From Dipetalonema caudispina (Eukaryota; Nematoda; Chromadorea; Rhabditida; Onchocercidae): 64,000 nucleotides of DNA. Location: positions 1 through 64,000 of the forward strand of contig JABVXV010000192.1 in NCBI GenBank assembly GCA_013365325.1. Reading direction: 5' to 3'. The number at the start of each line of letters is the position of its first letter. Position 1 is the stretch's first letter. The notes beneath the pieces are model-generated. The model was not told the origin of the DNA and made no database searches. It worked only from the letters and a program-made list of their open reading frames with translations. This document shows positions 34,121 through 46,600 of the stretch, piece after piece. The position numbers and the translations under genes were made by a program.

Positions 34121-37100
34121 ATGGACATAGTGCCAGATATGGATGATTTGTTGAATGAGCTTGAAGCCGCTGAAACGACCGGAAAACTGAAGTATGGTGC
34201 GAATGACCCGGTAATGGACCGGAAAGTGGTTCTCTTAGATTCTTCGAATGATTTTAGTGATAAACGGAACACTACACATATCCTGCATAACGATCATATC
34301 GGTACATCCATTGCTGTTAGAAAGTTTCGCTGTATCATGAAAATGGCTGGGAAATCTTAGAGTAATGTGGAAACATGGATAAATACATCAGTTGGCATGA
34401 GAAGTATAATAGCAGTTAGTGAATTAATGAAATTAATCGAAGTATTTCAGAAAAAACTAAAAATGTGGCTGCTGTTGGTATCGAAGCCACAGATGTTCTG
34501 TCTGATATTACCACTTCTTTATCGTCGAGCGAAAACGACAATTTGCACCATAGTATAGAGGTAGAAGCAGAAGACGCTGCTGAACGAACTACTGATATTC
34601 TAAAGGATTCAACAAGTGAAAATTCAATATCCGCGAATACTGTTGACTGTGAAGAAGATGGGACGAGAGTTAGTTTTGCATTTCATTATGCAGTTCATGC
34701 GAAATAATACATAGTAAAGATTGATGACCTTAGTTTGAATGTTTAATGGACAGAAGTGGAAGCTCTGAATACAGTAAATAAATTCTATACTTTTAGTCAC
34801 TTTAGCAGGAATGTGAAAGGCATTCACAGGCACCCACGAGTAAGAAGCATGCAATTAAGAGGAAGTCTCGTATGTAATTAGCAAGTTCAGTAATTCGAGG
34901 TATTTCAGCAAAAAAAGTAAAAGTATATCTTCTAAGCGAAAAATAGGTAAGTTAGTGATTAAAGCTATTTCTGGATATTTTAATGGTATCATACTCAGTT
35001 GTGTTTTACATAAAAACTGACTCGTAACATACGTATCAGTTTTTTATGTAAAACTTATCGAACTTATCTGAAAATTTTTTACTTGATTTCTTTGTTACGG
35101 AATAAATTATGCAGTTGTTTCCGAGATAGTTTATCCGATTTGTTTCAGGAAAGCTTATTCGGTTTATTTTAGGATAGCTTATCGGATCAGCCGAATTCAT
35201 ATTCCAATATTATCCTGAATGAATGCAAAGAAACGAATGCTGGGGAACTCCCCAATAAGGTATAACTTGTAAATTTTTAAGTTTTCAGAACTGTTTGTTT
35301 ATTATGGTTGGGTTTCCATTTATTAATTGGGTGGAAGGAATTGGTTAATAATTTCACTGCTGTTACCGTTTGATGTAGAGTACCGGGAGATGTTAAACTT
35401 CTTTTCGTATTTCGCCATACAATGTTAGCATCATCAACATATTTCCAAAGACATTCAAAAATCACCTTATTCTTTTTCTGTGCTTATAATGATGAACAGG
35501 GCATTTAGCGAATAAGTAATCGATGGAAAAAATTTTAATTTGAAGTGAAGAAACTAATAGCGCTGAGGAGAAGGATTTGCAGGTTATCGATGAAGTGGAC
35601 AGGATAGCCGAACAATACGCTGAAATGGAACAGTATTTAGAAAGGTAAAAGTACTAGATATGGTTCGACTGTATTAGATCCTACAAATGATTCTGTCAGT
35701 TTTTACAAATTATAATTTTTTTGTTATTGATTATAATCCCCTATATTGTAGTTGTGGCACAAATGACACTTCTCCGGATATTTCGGAACAACCATGCCTT
35801 GTATCTGACACGGAAGTTTTACCCGTGTTTTCCTCTTCGAAAGCGATTAAAAGGAAAATAATTGCTTTAGAAGAAACAGATAAATCTTTTTCTGATGAGA
35901 TGGATTCCGATGGAAATTTTCGGTCAGCTTTTGAGATGGAAAAAGAAACGAATCTGGAAGTAAGAGACGCAGTCATGGAAAGGATTGTCGAAGATGCTAC
36001 ACTAAAACTTGATGTAGCCTCATGTACCAGTACTAATGAGCAGCCAATGGTTGAGGTGCCATACGATACATCGGTTGGTATAGAAGATTCAGGCTTAAGT
36101 GATGCACAAAAAAATGTTAACGTATGTATTACTGGTAATGCGACATCGGTTGAACGTCCGTCATCATCTTGTTGTACGCTATCGTCTATCATAACAGAAG
36201 ATGTTAAAGAGAGTTAGTTTTTTTTCAAATCTTATTTGTTTTTCAATCTCACCCCTTCGAAATGAATTGGCACTGGTTAGCGTCACCTAAATTAATTGCA
36301 GCATAATGAGAGTTTAGAATCTTTGAAATCTTGCATTTAAGTTTTTAGAAATCAAAAATTTACTGCGTACCTCTGTCATAGTTTCAGCCGTCAATGCAGT
36401 CGAAAAATCAGAAGATGAAAATGAGGCAGGAAGCAGGGAAAGTGATAATGAGCAGCAACCAGAATTGACGGAAGATGGTACTGATCATTCATTGAGCGGA
36501 TGTGAGATACTGGTACCGATGGTTGATGAGGCACAAGCTATCTCTGTGGTCTCGAGTACACATGATATATCACATGATTTCGGAGTGAAATATTTAACTG
36601 AAAGTGAGCGTCAACTTGGGAAGGCACGTGGAATTTCCTATATTCTTGACTTCTTTTTTTTAAATTAGGGTTTAAATTGAATAAAATTCTAGGTATTCCT
36701 GTAGTGCTAGTTTTTTTTACATGATCTGTGAATTGTTAGTTGTGGTAATCTTTGTGAATTTTTTATGTGTACTATTTGTTAAAGTAAGACAGTTACTCGT
36801 ATGCATGGATTTTAATCATTCATCATTCAATAAAATATTGAATTCAAAGAGAATCATGTTTTTCAGAAGAAACCAATATGGATAGCTGATAAGGAAACGT
36901 TTTCATGCATGTTATGCTGTATTAAATTTACAGTTTTCGTTAGACGACATCACTGTAGATGTTGTGGTCGTGTGTTATGTGCTCGTTGTACCACTCAAAA
37001 GGTTACTTATGCTTATCATTAAGTTGCTGATGTTCGATCTGCTTTACAATGAATTAGCTTGCACAATTTCCTAGTGACAGCTTCTTTGCTATGTGCCATT

Positions 37101-40100
37101 CTTGTCATTAAGAGGATTAAATGATTATTTGATGTTCGGGTACCGAGGCAGTTACTGATATATAGAATAAGGCTTTTCAGTTGTACCATTATTCGTCAAT
37201 CAATTTAATTATTAAGATTATTAATATTCACTTGCTAAAATTACTTTGCTTTCCTATTCCATAACCCAGTTCTTATTTTGGCCTATTTGATTCCTAAGCA
37301 CGAAAAAGTTATTATTTCGTAAGGCAGAAATTTTAGGCATCGTTGTCGTACGTCAATAATCCAAAGAAGGAACAACGAGTTTGTGATCCTTGTTTCGAAA
37401 CATTAAAACGTATTGAGGAGTCTGAAAAAAGCTTGAAAAGGAGGTTAGTTTTTGATAAATGGTGAAGGATCATATATTAGATGAAGGAAGGCAGTAAATG
37501 TGGCATTGCGTAGACAAAACAAAAGTAGAGGAAATCTTAAGTTATTTTCTCAGGTTTGTATTGAAATCATCGTACACATCCTTAAATTCATGAGAATATG
37601 TTGCTAAGTTTTTTGAAAAAGGATAAAAAACGAATTTATTGATGTAAGGGAGTTCTGTATCATTTTATTACAGTGAGTCAGCAAATACAAATGAATATGG
37701 CCGTTCGTCAGATATTAGTCCGGTTACAAAACCAGTGTTAAAATTAAGAGGGAGACCGGAAAATTCCGTTAGTACCAACGATGATCAGGGTTCATCATCT
37801 AATGACGCAGCATATGGTGCTTCTTCAGTAAAGCGGAGTGTTACATTCCGTGATGGTCTTCATCCCGGTTACTGTTCCAATGAGACTCAAATATCCAATG
37901 ACACGGGTTCTTCAAAACCAAAGAAGGTATCTCTAAATCAACTTTTCGAAGCTTGAATATAGCAGATGTTATTCCATATTAAAAATAAACTGTGAAAATT
38001 CTATGAGTTCTGTGGAATATATTAATATATTTCATTCTGCTTCCAGTCGCTACTTACACATAATTTATGTAGCATGACTCGAAAAGACAACATGTATCAC
38101 GGCGTCTGCAACAACTTCATGTCTCCGAAGAATGTGTATGCTTTCTGCCTGTTGGTGATTTAGCTTCTTCTGATGTCGAAGAAGCATCAGCTGCTGATAA
38201 TCGACGTGAAACCACCGAAAATAGCTTTTTGTATCTGCGAAGTAATGATGGTAGCATTACGGAATGTAGTAATATTCAGGAACAAGTCACTTCATTGAAA
38301 AATTTTGAGCCACTTGAAGTGATGATTTTTCGGAATTTGTGGTGTACTATTAAGTTGTGTAAATGTAAGTGTTTTTTTCCGTTTATTTTTGGAATTTTTT
38401 CATTCAGTTAAACTTACGTAATTATTATCTTTTAACCGATAGCTTCCTCCTGTCCTTGTTAATGTTGAAATATGAAATGTACCTAAGCATTTAAAGTTGT
38501 CATTAAATAGTACTTGGACTTCAAGTAAGTAGTTTTTTGCTTTCGTATTATGTGAATTAATGGGGTTTTATGAATCAGGTAAATAATCCTAACATTCTTG
38601 GTGCTATTATTAGTTGCTTATACTTGTTGTTTGTGAGTACATTAGATCTTCCAGTTAGTTTGGGACGTCTGCTCAGATTTCAAAGTTAAACCAGAACTTG
38701 GGAGTTGTTAGAGTGGTTTGCTTTATCCGTCTACTCTATATCACACATTTTTACAAGTTAGATGAGGCAAAAATTATAGACGAAAGCAAAACTGTGATGT
38801 GTATTATATCGAGAGGAATGTCATTTGTTGGGTTGGATGAAATCTTTCTTGCTTATTACTGTGATACGGAACTCATCGAATTACCAATCGATTATCTGTG
38901 GAGGGTAATGGTTTTTTATGTTTTGTAATAGATGAATAGTGCAACACGAATCGCGAATGCAGACATGCTGACTAGTGATTAAGAATAGAAAGTTATGATC
39001 GGAAAAAGTGTTTTCTATGAGTGCAGTGACTGAGAAAATAAATGGCTTGTCGGTATTTGAATGATTTAGTTCTTTATAGATTTATGAAATTTATCAGAAT
39101 GCACTGACTCCCCATAATGAATCATCAGACGAGGAATTGGGAATACGATTAGCACACAACCGTGTTCCAGTACTGAATCGGACAGTCCGGTTTTCAAATT
39201 CCGAGAAACCGGTAGCACGCGACATACTTCTGTTTAGACCATCCGTTCAGGTTGTAATAATGCTAGAAATTTTTTATTTTATCTTTGATGTTAACTTTCG
39301 CTATTAGGCAACCTGGTATTGCTCCGAGCTATTTTTGTCGGTCATTTTTAGGTGTATAAAGAAGAAGACGTTACTGGTAAAGTACAGTACAAGTTATTGA
39401 AATGTGAAATAATATTTACTTTTCAAAACTCTGTCATTCTTCATCGGCATTTAAAAATATTTAAATTTGTAGGGGACTGCAAATTTTAAAACAAGCTTTT
39501 TTAGACATTTGAAAACCTTTTGGTTCCTTCTTCCTCATTTTTGGTTGCAACATTCATTTATCAGTCCGAGTCGATTTGGGCAAATGTGATACCACAACGA
39601 CTTCTCTTTAGACTTGGCCTTCAAGCTTCATGTACGTCATTAGCAGTGCCTTAGGACATACTGATTTCATTTGGTTGCTGTTCATAGTATTTCGGGTATA
39701 GTTATGTATGAGTCTTCCGAACGATCCGTTCTATCAGTGTTTCGGATTTCCTTACTCTCAGTTTTTTTTTAGTTTTCTTGAAGCTTTGTGGGTATTTCTC
39801 GTAATTGTTTCACTTATTTTTTTTTATTCACGCAATTCGATAATTGAAAAGATCCGATTTTGTCGAAAGCCGTTCTTCTAAGGTTCCATAACTCAATGGT
39901 TGGAATCCTAACGAACCATTGTTGAACCATTGCTGTGTTCACCACGGAAACAATTTCACTGACATGTATTTTGTCATTGTTGTTTTCAGTTTACCCTACA
40001 TCAATTATAAATGATTTCAATCGAGAACCGGTGTATAATTCAATATTCGATACAAGTGTCCTGAAAATGTTTAACGATTTTCGAAATTGGCGTTTTCAAA

Positions 40101-42813
40101 TGCCTGTTATATCTGGTAGCACGTTAACGGTACGAGATAATAGCGAATCCATCCTAATTATCCCAACTTGGGCGTTGGAAGAGGTTTTAACATTTTGCTC
40201 TTTTTATGTGTTACTACATGTGTTTTTCCGAAAATTATTCTATGCATACAAAACGGAACTTCGGTTTTGTACTGTATAAAGTAGGGCATATACATTCGTC
40301 GTTATCTGCTTTGTATCTTTGCTGATAACATGGCATCACAGAGATATGTATCTGAAGGAGTTCTTGATCCAAAAGAGTATCAACTACAGAAGTTTTCTGT
40401 CCACAAAGGTTATTAGCTTAGCGGCGTTTTGTGCTTATTAGGATGTTAACCTGAAAGATCTTTTGTATTCGAGGTAGTATTAGTACAGCTTCTAGTATGA
40501 ATTTGCAAGATTTCTATCCGACAGAACTTTTAACTGACCAGATACCGACTAATTAAAGTCACTGTTCTGTGGAAGTAATAGATTTGTTAAACATATGAAA
40601 ATATTATGCATACACAATAATTTGTTAGCAAATTATTGGAAATCTTTTATAGGGCAGTCAATTATTAAATAACTTTCAGATCATCAAGTTGATCAAAGCA
40701 AATAAAAATATGGTCGCATGGGGTCTTGATTTTAGTTCTGATGCTGATAGCTATCTTGTTTGCAAGCAGGACAGTGCAGGATGCTTCAACTCACAAATTT
40801 TCACAAATGGCATCGGAAATCGAAAAGGTATTTGATAGTTGCTTCTTTTTTCTCTAACTTTACGGAATAACACGTTTTGCAGTAACTGGCGCTTCTTTTA
40901 TTGTTATTGATGGCGCTTTGAAAGATGGCGGAGAGCCGTTTGTCGTGAATGTTTTGGAAGTAAGTTTACTTAATATATTATAGTTAATTCGTTTTCTTTT
41001 TTGAAGGTGCACTAAGAGTGATGATGAACTGATGTTTATTAATTTTTTCACTTTTATTGCCCATTAAATAATGCGCGATTTAAATTAAGATAGGAATAAG
41101 GCATCCGTCACATATTTAGAACTCTTGTTAGGTTCTTGTTTCTAACAACTTGGCTTGCAATGTAGAGAATTAAATCTATCTCTCTAATACAATCTCTAAT
41201 TTACAGAATAGGTAAGTGTATCAGAGAACAGTTTTGTTGTTGTTAACCATCACGTAGCTAACACTCCCTATATACTTTCATTATTACTCAGAATTCCTTT
41301 TCACTCACAGTGACATCTTGCTTCTTGAATTAGTTGCCTTTAATATAGTTTTTTTGGAGGACGGCATGACAATTCGTTTTCGATCAGATATAATGGAATC
41401 ACTTATTGAAGCACTTTCGGTCGTGCAGGATTTTGAACAGAATTCATCGGCAATGAAATTTTCAATTAAATGGGATGATAATTCATATACACAGCAGTTT
41501 GTTGGTGGATTGATATCTCCAATTGATAACCGTTCATTAATTGTTTGTTATTCTGATTTATTCAGCACATTACTATGATTTTATATTTCATTATTTATTA
41601 ATATTGGTACTATCAACAGCTTATGTAGCGGGTGCACTAAGTAATATGTTCTGTCGATGGGGCGCTTCTGTTAAAACGGCTGTACAGTGTGTGATCATAT
41701 CATCACAAAAAGTTTATTCTTTGTGTGACTTGATAATATTTTGACTTATTTGCTAAGATTACCAAAGGTATTACGCACTTTTGAGCTCGGTCATTATAGG
41801 GTTGTTATCAATACGGTTTGAAGAAATCAAGAATTTTGGGTTCATTATATCCAATACCGAATCTAGCGTACTGGTCCCTTAGACTGGTCAGCGTGTACAA
41901 TGTTGCGAAGGGCCGATTCATCCAACGTGTTCAATCAAAAGTTTTCACTGTCAGTGAACAGGTTGCTGCGCAGATTGCAACAACACTAGTACCTTTCGCC
42001 ACTACTCTCATAGAACGTGATTTAAGGTTTATATTTTCTTTTAATTTTTATTTCGACTCATGCAAAGATTAAAGAAGCTGAACGGGATTTAAGTGTGGAT
42101 TACTCTTCGTTGGCTTTTACAGATTAAATTTGGACATTTCTTCTCCACATGGTAATTGTTGGCTAAACCTCGGCAATAAAATAGTGAAGTGATTCTGGAA
42201 ACTTCAGTGAGCTGGGGAGAATAATGTCCCTTGATCCTAATAACAAAGATTAATGGAGTGGTTTGTTGGCTGATTTCATGAGTTCCGTTCAGGAAGTCTG
42301 TGGTCAATGACGGTACTTCATTACTGAGGAGATACCCCACTGAATGACGGGAATGGTTCTGATTATATAATTGATGTCATATATCTCTTTTTCAGGCATA
42401 TCTTCTTTCGTATTCGCGTAACTGCAGAGGATGCTGAATATAAGACACAACCTTGGCCTGGTATGGAAAAGGAATTTGCTGCATGGTTGGATTTTCTGGA
42501 CTACCAGGTTTGTATTGAGAACTGTTGTTAACAAGTTGGTATTTCTATTATTATAATACCTTTTCTGATGCATGCTAGTGATCAGTTCATGGGTTAAGAT
42601 GTAATATATTTACATTCTACTATATAGTAAGGTATTTGTAAAGCCCAGACTATATTTTCTGAATGATACACTGATGTTCATTTCCTTCCACCATCTTAAC
42701 TATGGATTTATTTGCAGGTAGTACCAGGTTTATTCACCGTTTGTTCATATGTAACAGTCGGATTTCATGCTGAACTTCACATGGCTTTGATATCGGTCCG
42801 ACCAAACCCATAA
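34121..42813 (+). CDS. ZFYVE9: SARA/endofin-family FYVE-domain endosomal protein
   Basis: SARA (ZFYVE9) and endofin (ZFYVE16) bind PI3P on early endosomes and help present Smads to TGF-beta/BMP receptors; this gene could be orthologous to either. Firm exons: 35583-35644, 35752-36212, 36388-36623, 36867-37001, 37337-37443, 37674-37926, 38073-38318, 38758-38904, 39080-39250, 39505-39631, 39990-40183, 40680-40827, 40883-40959, 41360-41542, 41800-42026, 42396-42507, 42718-42813. Less certain 5' exons: 34121-34301, 34451-34668, 34809-34873, 34909-34950, 35178-35259. Together they give about 1189 residues. The acidic S/T-rich N-terminal half precedes a FYVE finger (about 450-530: WIAD, RRHHCRCCGRV, RVCDPC) and a long conserved SARA C-terminal domain. 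A small exon between 38318 and 38758 may be missing (LPPVLVN at about 38455). Confidence 0.9.
36867..37443 (+). other. FYVE zinc-finger exons
   Basis: Two exons (36867-37001 and 37337-37443) carry the complete FYVE signature. It comprises WxxD (WIAD), CMLC and CRCC cysteine pairs around the basic RRHHCR PI3P-binding patch, CARC, and the closing RVCDPC. All eight zinc ligands appear present, so the domain should bind PI3P on early endosomes. Confidence 0.95.
38758..42813 (+). other. SARA-type C-terminal domain exons
   Basis: The exons encode blocks that follow the order of the human SARA/endofin C-terminal domain. In order they are VMCIISRGMSFVGLDEI, TFENLLVPSSSFLVA, IWANVIPQRLLFRLG, NDFRNWRF, DFSSDADSYLVC, VTGASFIVIDGALK, EDGMTIRF, FFRVRV, and a final block ending ISVRPNP. 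Family proteins use this region for protein interactions at the endosome; its exact role here is inferred. Confidence 0.9.
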
Positions 42814-43608
42814 TACTTCTACTTTTTATTTTTACTCGATGGGCGACTGTCAGGCAAATACTGATGTTAACAAATATGTTATATCCATGAGTATTAATAT
42901 CGGTGTCAGTGAACATCTAATGCACTTTGAAATTGGTAACATAATTTTGAAATTAATTAATTAGATTCCAATTTTGATTTACATTCCTGTCCCAAACTTT
43001 GATCACTTATTAAGTTTTTTTTTTTTTATTTTTCTTTCTCTTAATATATAGGGAACGATTAATTCAAAAATACAAAAATGAGGAATATTTGCCGTTAACT
43101 GTATAATTTTATCTATTTACGCGTAGGCTTTCTTCTTTGTCAGTACTAGTTCGCTTTCAAATTTTAATAATCTTTTAAGTAGATATGTAATGTTTATTTT
43201 CTGTACAAAAGGAGTGATTCGTTTTATTTTGAATATTACTGTAGGAATATATGACATCTTTTCCTACAAGATGCAAGATATTGCCCAGTGAGAGTGCATT
43301 CCACTTGTTATTTTTTGTGTTATCGGAATATTAAACAGCACTGATTGATTTGGAAGATTTACCCAAAATAAAAACTCAGTAATCTAATGTTTGTTTTAGA
43401 AATGACATCAAACTTTCTACAGCAAGAAGTTCATAACAAATTTTTTGAAACGAATGAACATAAGTGTTATTTTCTTACATCCTGCAATGAGTGGAATACC
43501 ATGAATACATTGAATCTGAAGATATTGGGGACTGGTTTATTCTATGAATTATACAGATTATTATCTCTCCTCATTGAATCACAGCTGCACTGGCTTGAAA
43601 CAAAGTGA
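42814..43608. other. Intergenic gap between converging genes
   Basis: The stop codons of the SARA-like (+) and SH2D5-like (-) genes face each other across this gap. It contains plausible polyadenylation signals for both: AATAAA at 43367-43372 on the plus strand and TTTATT (AATAAA on minus) at 43536-43541. A 73-codon plus-strand ORF at 43387 has no recognisable domain. Confidence 0.6.
43536..43541 (-). promoter_or_regulatory. Polyadenylation signal AATAAA of the SH2D5-like gene
   Basis: Read on the minus strand, AATAAA lies about 70 bases beyond the stop codon at 43609, a usual distance for a short nematode 3' UTR. Confidence 0.55.
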
Positions 43609-46600
43609 TTACCGATTATGCTTGAACATCTCGTTTGAACATTCTACCTGTTCACAGGGTGGATAATCGTAATTATTGTTCATTTCATTGCATTTCCACA
43701 TGTTACCCCAATGAGCAAATATCAAACGACATGGAAGTTGTTCGGGCATCACGGAATGATGCGTTACAAGCATAGGTATTGATGGAAAGTATTTGTTGGA
43801 ACCCTGGAATTTAAAAAAGTTCAAATTATATGTCTTGAAGACTACTGATAAGCTACTTGAATTTTTCACGTCAAACTTCTTGGAAATATTAAGAATAAAA
43901 TGAGACCCTCAATTTGAATCCATTATCATTCCGGATGATCAGATAATGCGATACGCCAGTTGGATTATGCCTAAACGGTACTCGAACACTTAGTGCCAGA
44001 CATTTCCGCTTAGATTCAGAGAAACGAACAACAAATGCTCCTTCAGGTTGTTCCAATAATGCCCCTATGATTCGATTCCTGCAATATTAAATTTAAATTT
44101 CTTCAAAATACCAAACTTGAATCATTTATCTGAAAAGAATATACTACTATGATATGGGGAAGATTTCATACAAACATGTAAAATGAGTGTGTGGAAGGTA
44201 TAAGCATTAACCATTGATTATTATGACCCAACCAAAACTATAGATTAATTAAGATGATTGTTAATTATACATATTGACTGCAAATCATTGATTCAAATAA
44301 TTCGCTTCATTTTAGATTACTTAATTACTATGATTGTAATTCGTTAATTCATTCCACTTACTAAGTGTTAACTTTTATGATTATCAATTTCAGTTTATAG
44401 TTTATTGATTTAGTTATTGCTAATTGCTGTTGAATATAAAAAACGACAGACTGATGATGAACTGTAAAGGTCAAGCAAATAATTTGCATGAACTATAAAA
44501 TCTCATTAATTGCTCAGATCAGATATTATTGCATTGTTGCATCATAATAGTAGTAGCCTCTTCATACTGACCGATGTGCTGTTTTACAGAAATATGCGAC
44601 CTGTTCCAATTGTTTTTCCAATGTTTCATCGATAGGATAGATCCATTCTGTCCTATAAAGATTTTAGTCTTCGGAAAACAATTGAATATATTGTTTTAAA
44701 AATTATTAGGAAAATGAAATGAAAATAGGGCAATATTGTACTTGTCTGCAAAGATTTCCCTATTATTTTCAAGTAACAAATAATGAAATAATTTGCTATT
44801 ATAAGTAAATGATAGATGATTACTGAAGAAAAGAAAATTTGAAACAAATTTTCAAAATTTTAAAACACACTAACTGAAAAATGTAGGATAAAGTTGCACT
44901 TTTTTAAAAGCTTCCATAAATTTCTGTTAACAAAAAAAAATTTTTGCGCCATTTTTTTCAGGGTCATTTTTTTTCGCTTTTTTTGTTATTTCCAATCTCG
45001 CCAATCAATTAATCGTAATGATAATTTTTTAGAAATTCCAATCATTTCATGGTTATATACTTTAATTACTTCAAACCATACTTTGCTCGGAATTTTAGCC
45101 TTAGAAAAAAGGATATAAAAGTCAATTTTTTAATTTCATTAATTTATCGTTTTTATTTTTTTAGATAACAAAAAAAAGCTTACAAACGTTCATCATAGCA
45201 TAAGGATAGCGTTGTTTGAGTGTGACGAATTGGACGAAATATTTCTTCTTGTATATGCTGAAACAATAGCAAGGAGAATTTAAAATTTTCTTTTCCATAC
45301 ATAAATAGAGTTTTAAAATTACCTTCATTACTTTTGTATTACATAATTTAAACTAGCAAATTTTACTCTAAAGGTTAAAAAAAGATCTGAATTTAAAAAG
45401 TTTGCAATATATATCTGCAGGATAAGCTTTTTTTTTTCTTCATTAGGAACAAGCTAAAAAAAATTTTTCAATTTGCGAAATTTCAACATTTTACTCGTCA
45501 AATATTTGATTGAAATTATGATTACTGTGAAGGTCTGTGGTGTGGAAATGCTCTGTATGTTGGCAGAACGACGATGATATGCTTTTGTCGTAACAGGCGT
45601 TGAAGATGATGCTTGACAAATTGTTACAGGCCTTTCTAGCTTTCGCGGTGTATCGGTTGATGAGAACTAGAAATTCATTTGAATATATCCAATGATTACT
45701 GCATATTAGAACTAGTTAATTTTTTCATCAAAAAATTGAAAAGTACATTTGACACAATTAGTTATGTGTTGGAGCAATGACGTAATTTATTTGTGCTATA
45801 TTCAATTACAGTAATTATCGAAAGAGATAATTACTGTATTATTATTATATCATTTGCGAACTGAAAAAGGTCATGTATTAAGTTAAGGAAAGTTAACGAA
45901 TAATATTAGCTATGTAAGAGCTAAATACAATATTGATTGCAAAAAAAAAAAGAATTAGCTCAAATTTACAAATTTAAAACTTAATCGATATGGAATGATT
46001 TAGACTTCTGATTTTTATTACAAAATAAGATGTGTTTACAAAACTGCAATTCATAGATTTATATTTTATTGACTAATTAAATGAAAATTTCTCCTGCATT
46101 AATCATTTATTCAATCACAATGACACTTTTGACGGTCATTCCAGTCAATATTTCGAAAATAAGTTCGGATATATTAGGATTGAATAATATTTCCTCGACA
46201 TAAAAGTACTAATCATTCTATTATCGCGAAATAGATTGTGATACGATAAGTAGTTAATCATTAATTAATAACTGACGATGAAAATGGTCAAATAAACATA
46301 AATTTTACGAATCATATTCATTTTATCAAAATTTGGTGCGGAATTTGGAAACCGTTAATTGCGCGATTATCACTCACAACTATTTTGTGTTAAATGTCAT
46401 AATTTGAAATGCTTCAGATCATTTGCATATTTTAAATGGTCATGGAAAATTTTTCATACAATTACAGTTATGGATGAGTTATTGAAGCTAGCAAGGAATC
46501 ATTGATCATAATTAGAAATGATGTTAATTTGTGGATTAGACAAATGGAAGTGATAAAAACAATTTCAGTAAATATTAATAGCAACATTAGGGCATAAGTG

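Noticed and set aside
35731..36192. 153-codon minus-strand ORF
   Set aside because: It is the antisense shadow of the long SARA-like exon 35752-36212, whose frame is supported by splice phases.
41541..41744. ORF containing AYVAGALSNMFCRWGASVK as an extra SARA exon
   Set aside because: Its acceptor phase does not fit the phase-0 junction between 41542 and 41800, and no matching block is known to me in the SARA C-terminal domain. It is left as intron.
43387..43608. 73-codon plus-strand ORF between the two convergent genes
   Set aside because: No domain and no promoter or splice context; it lies where the 3' UTRs of both neighbours are expected.
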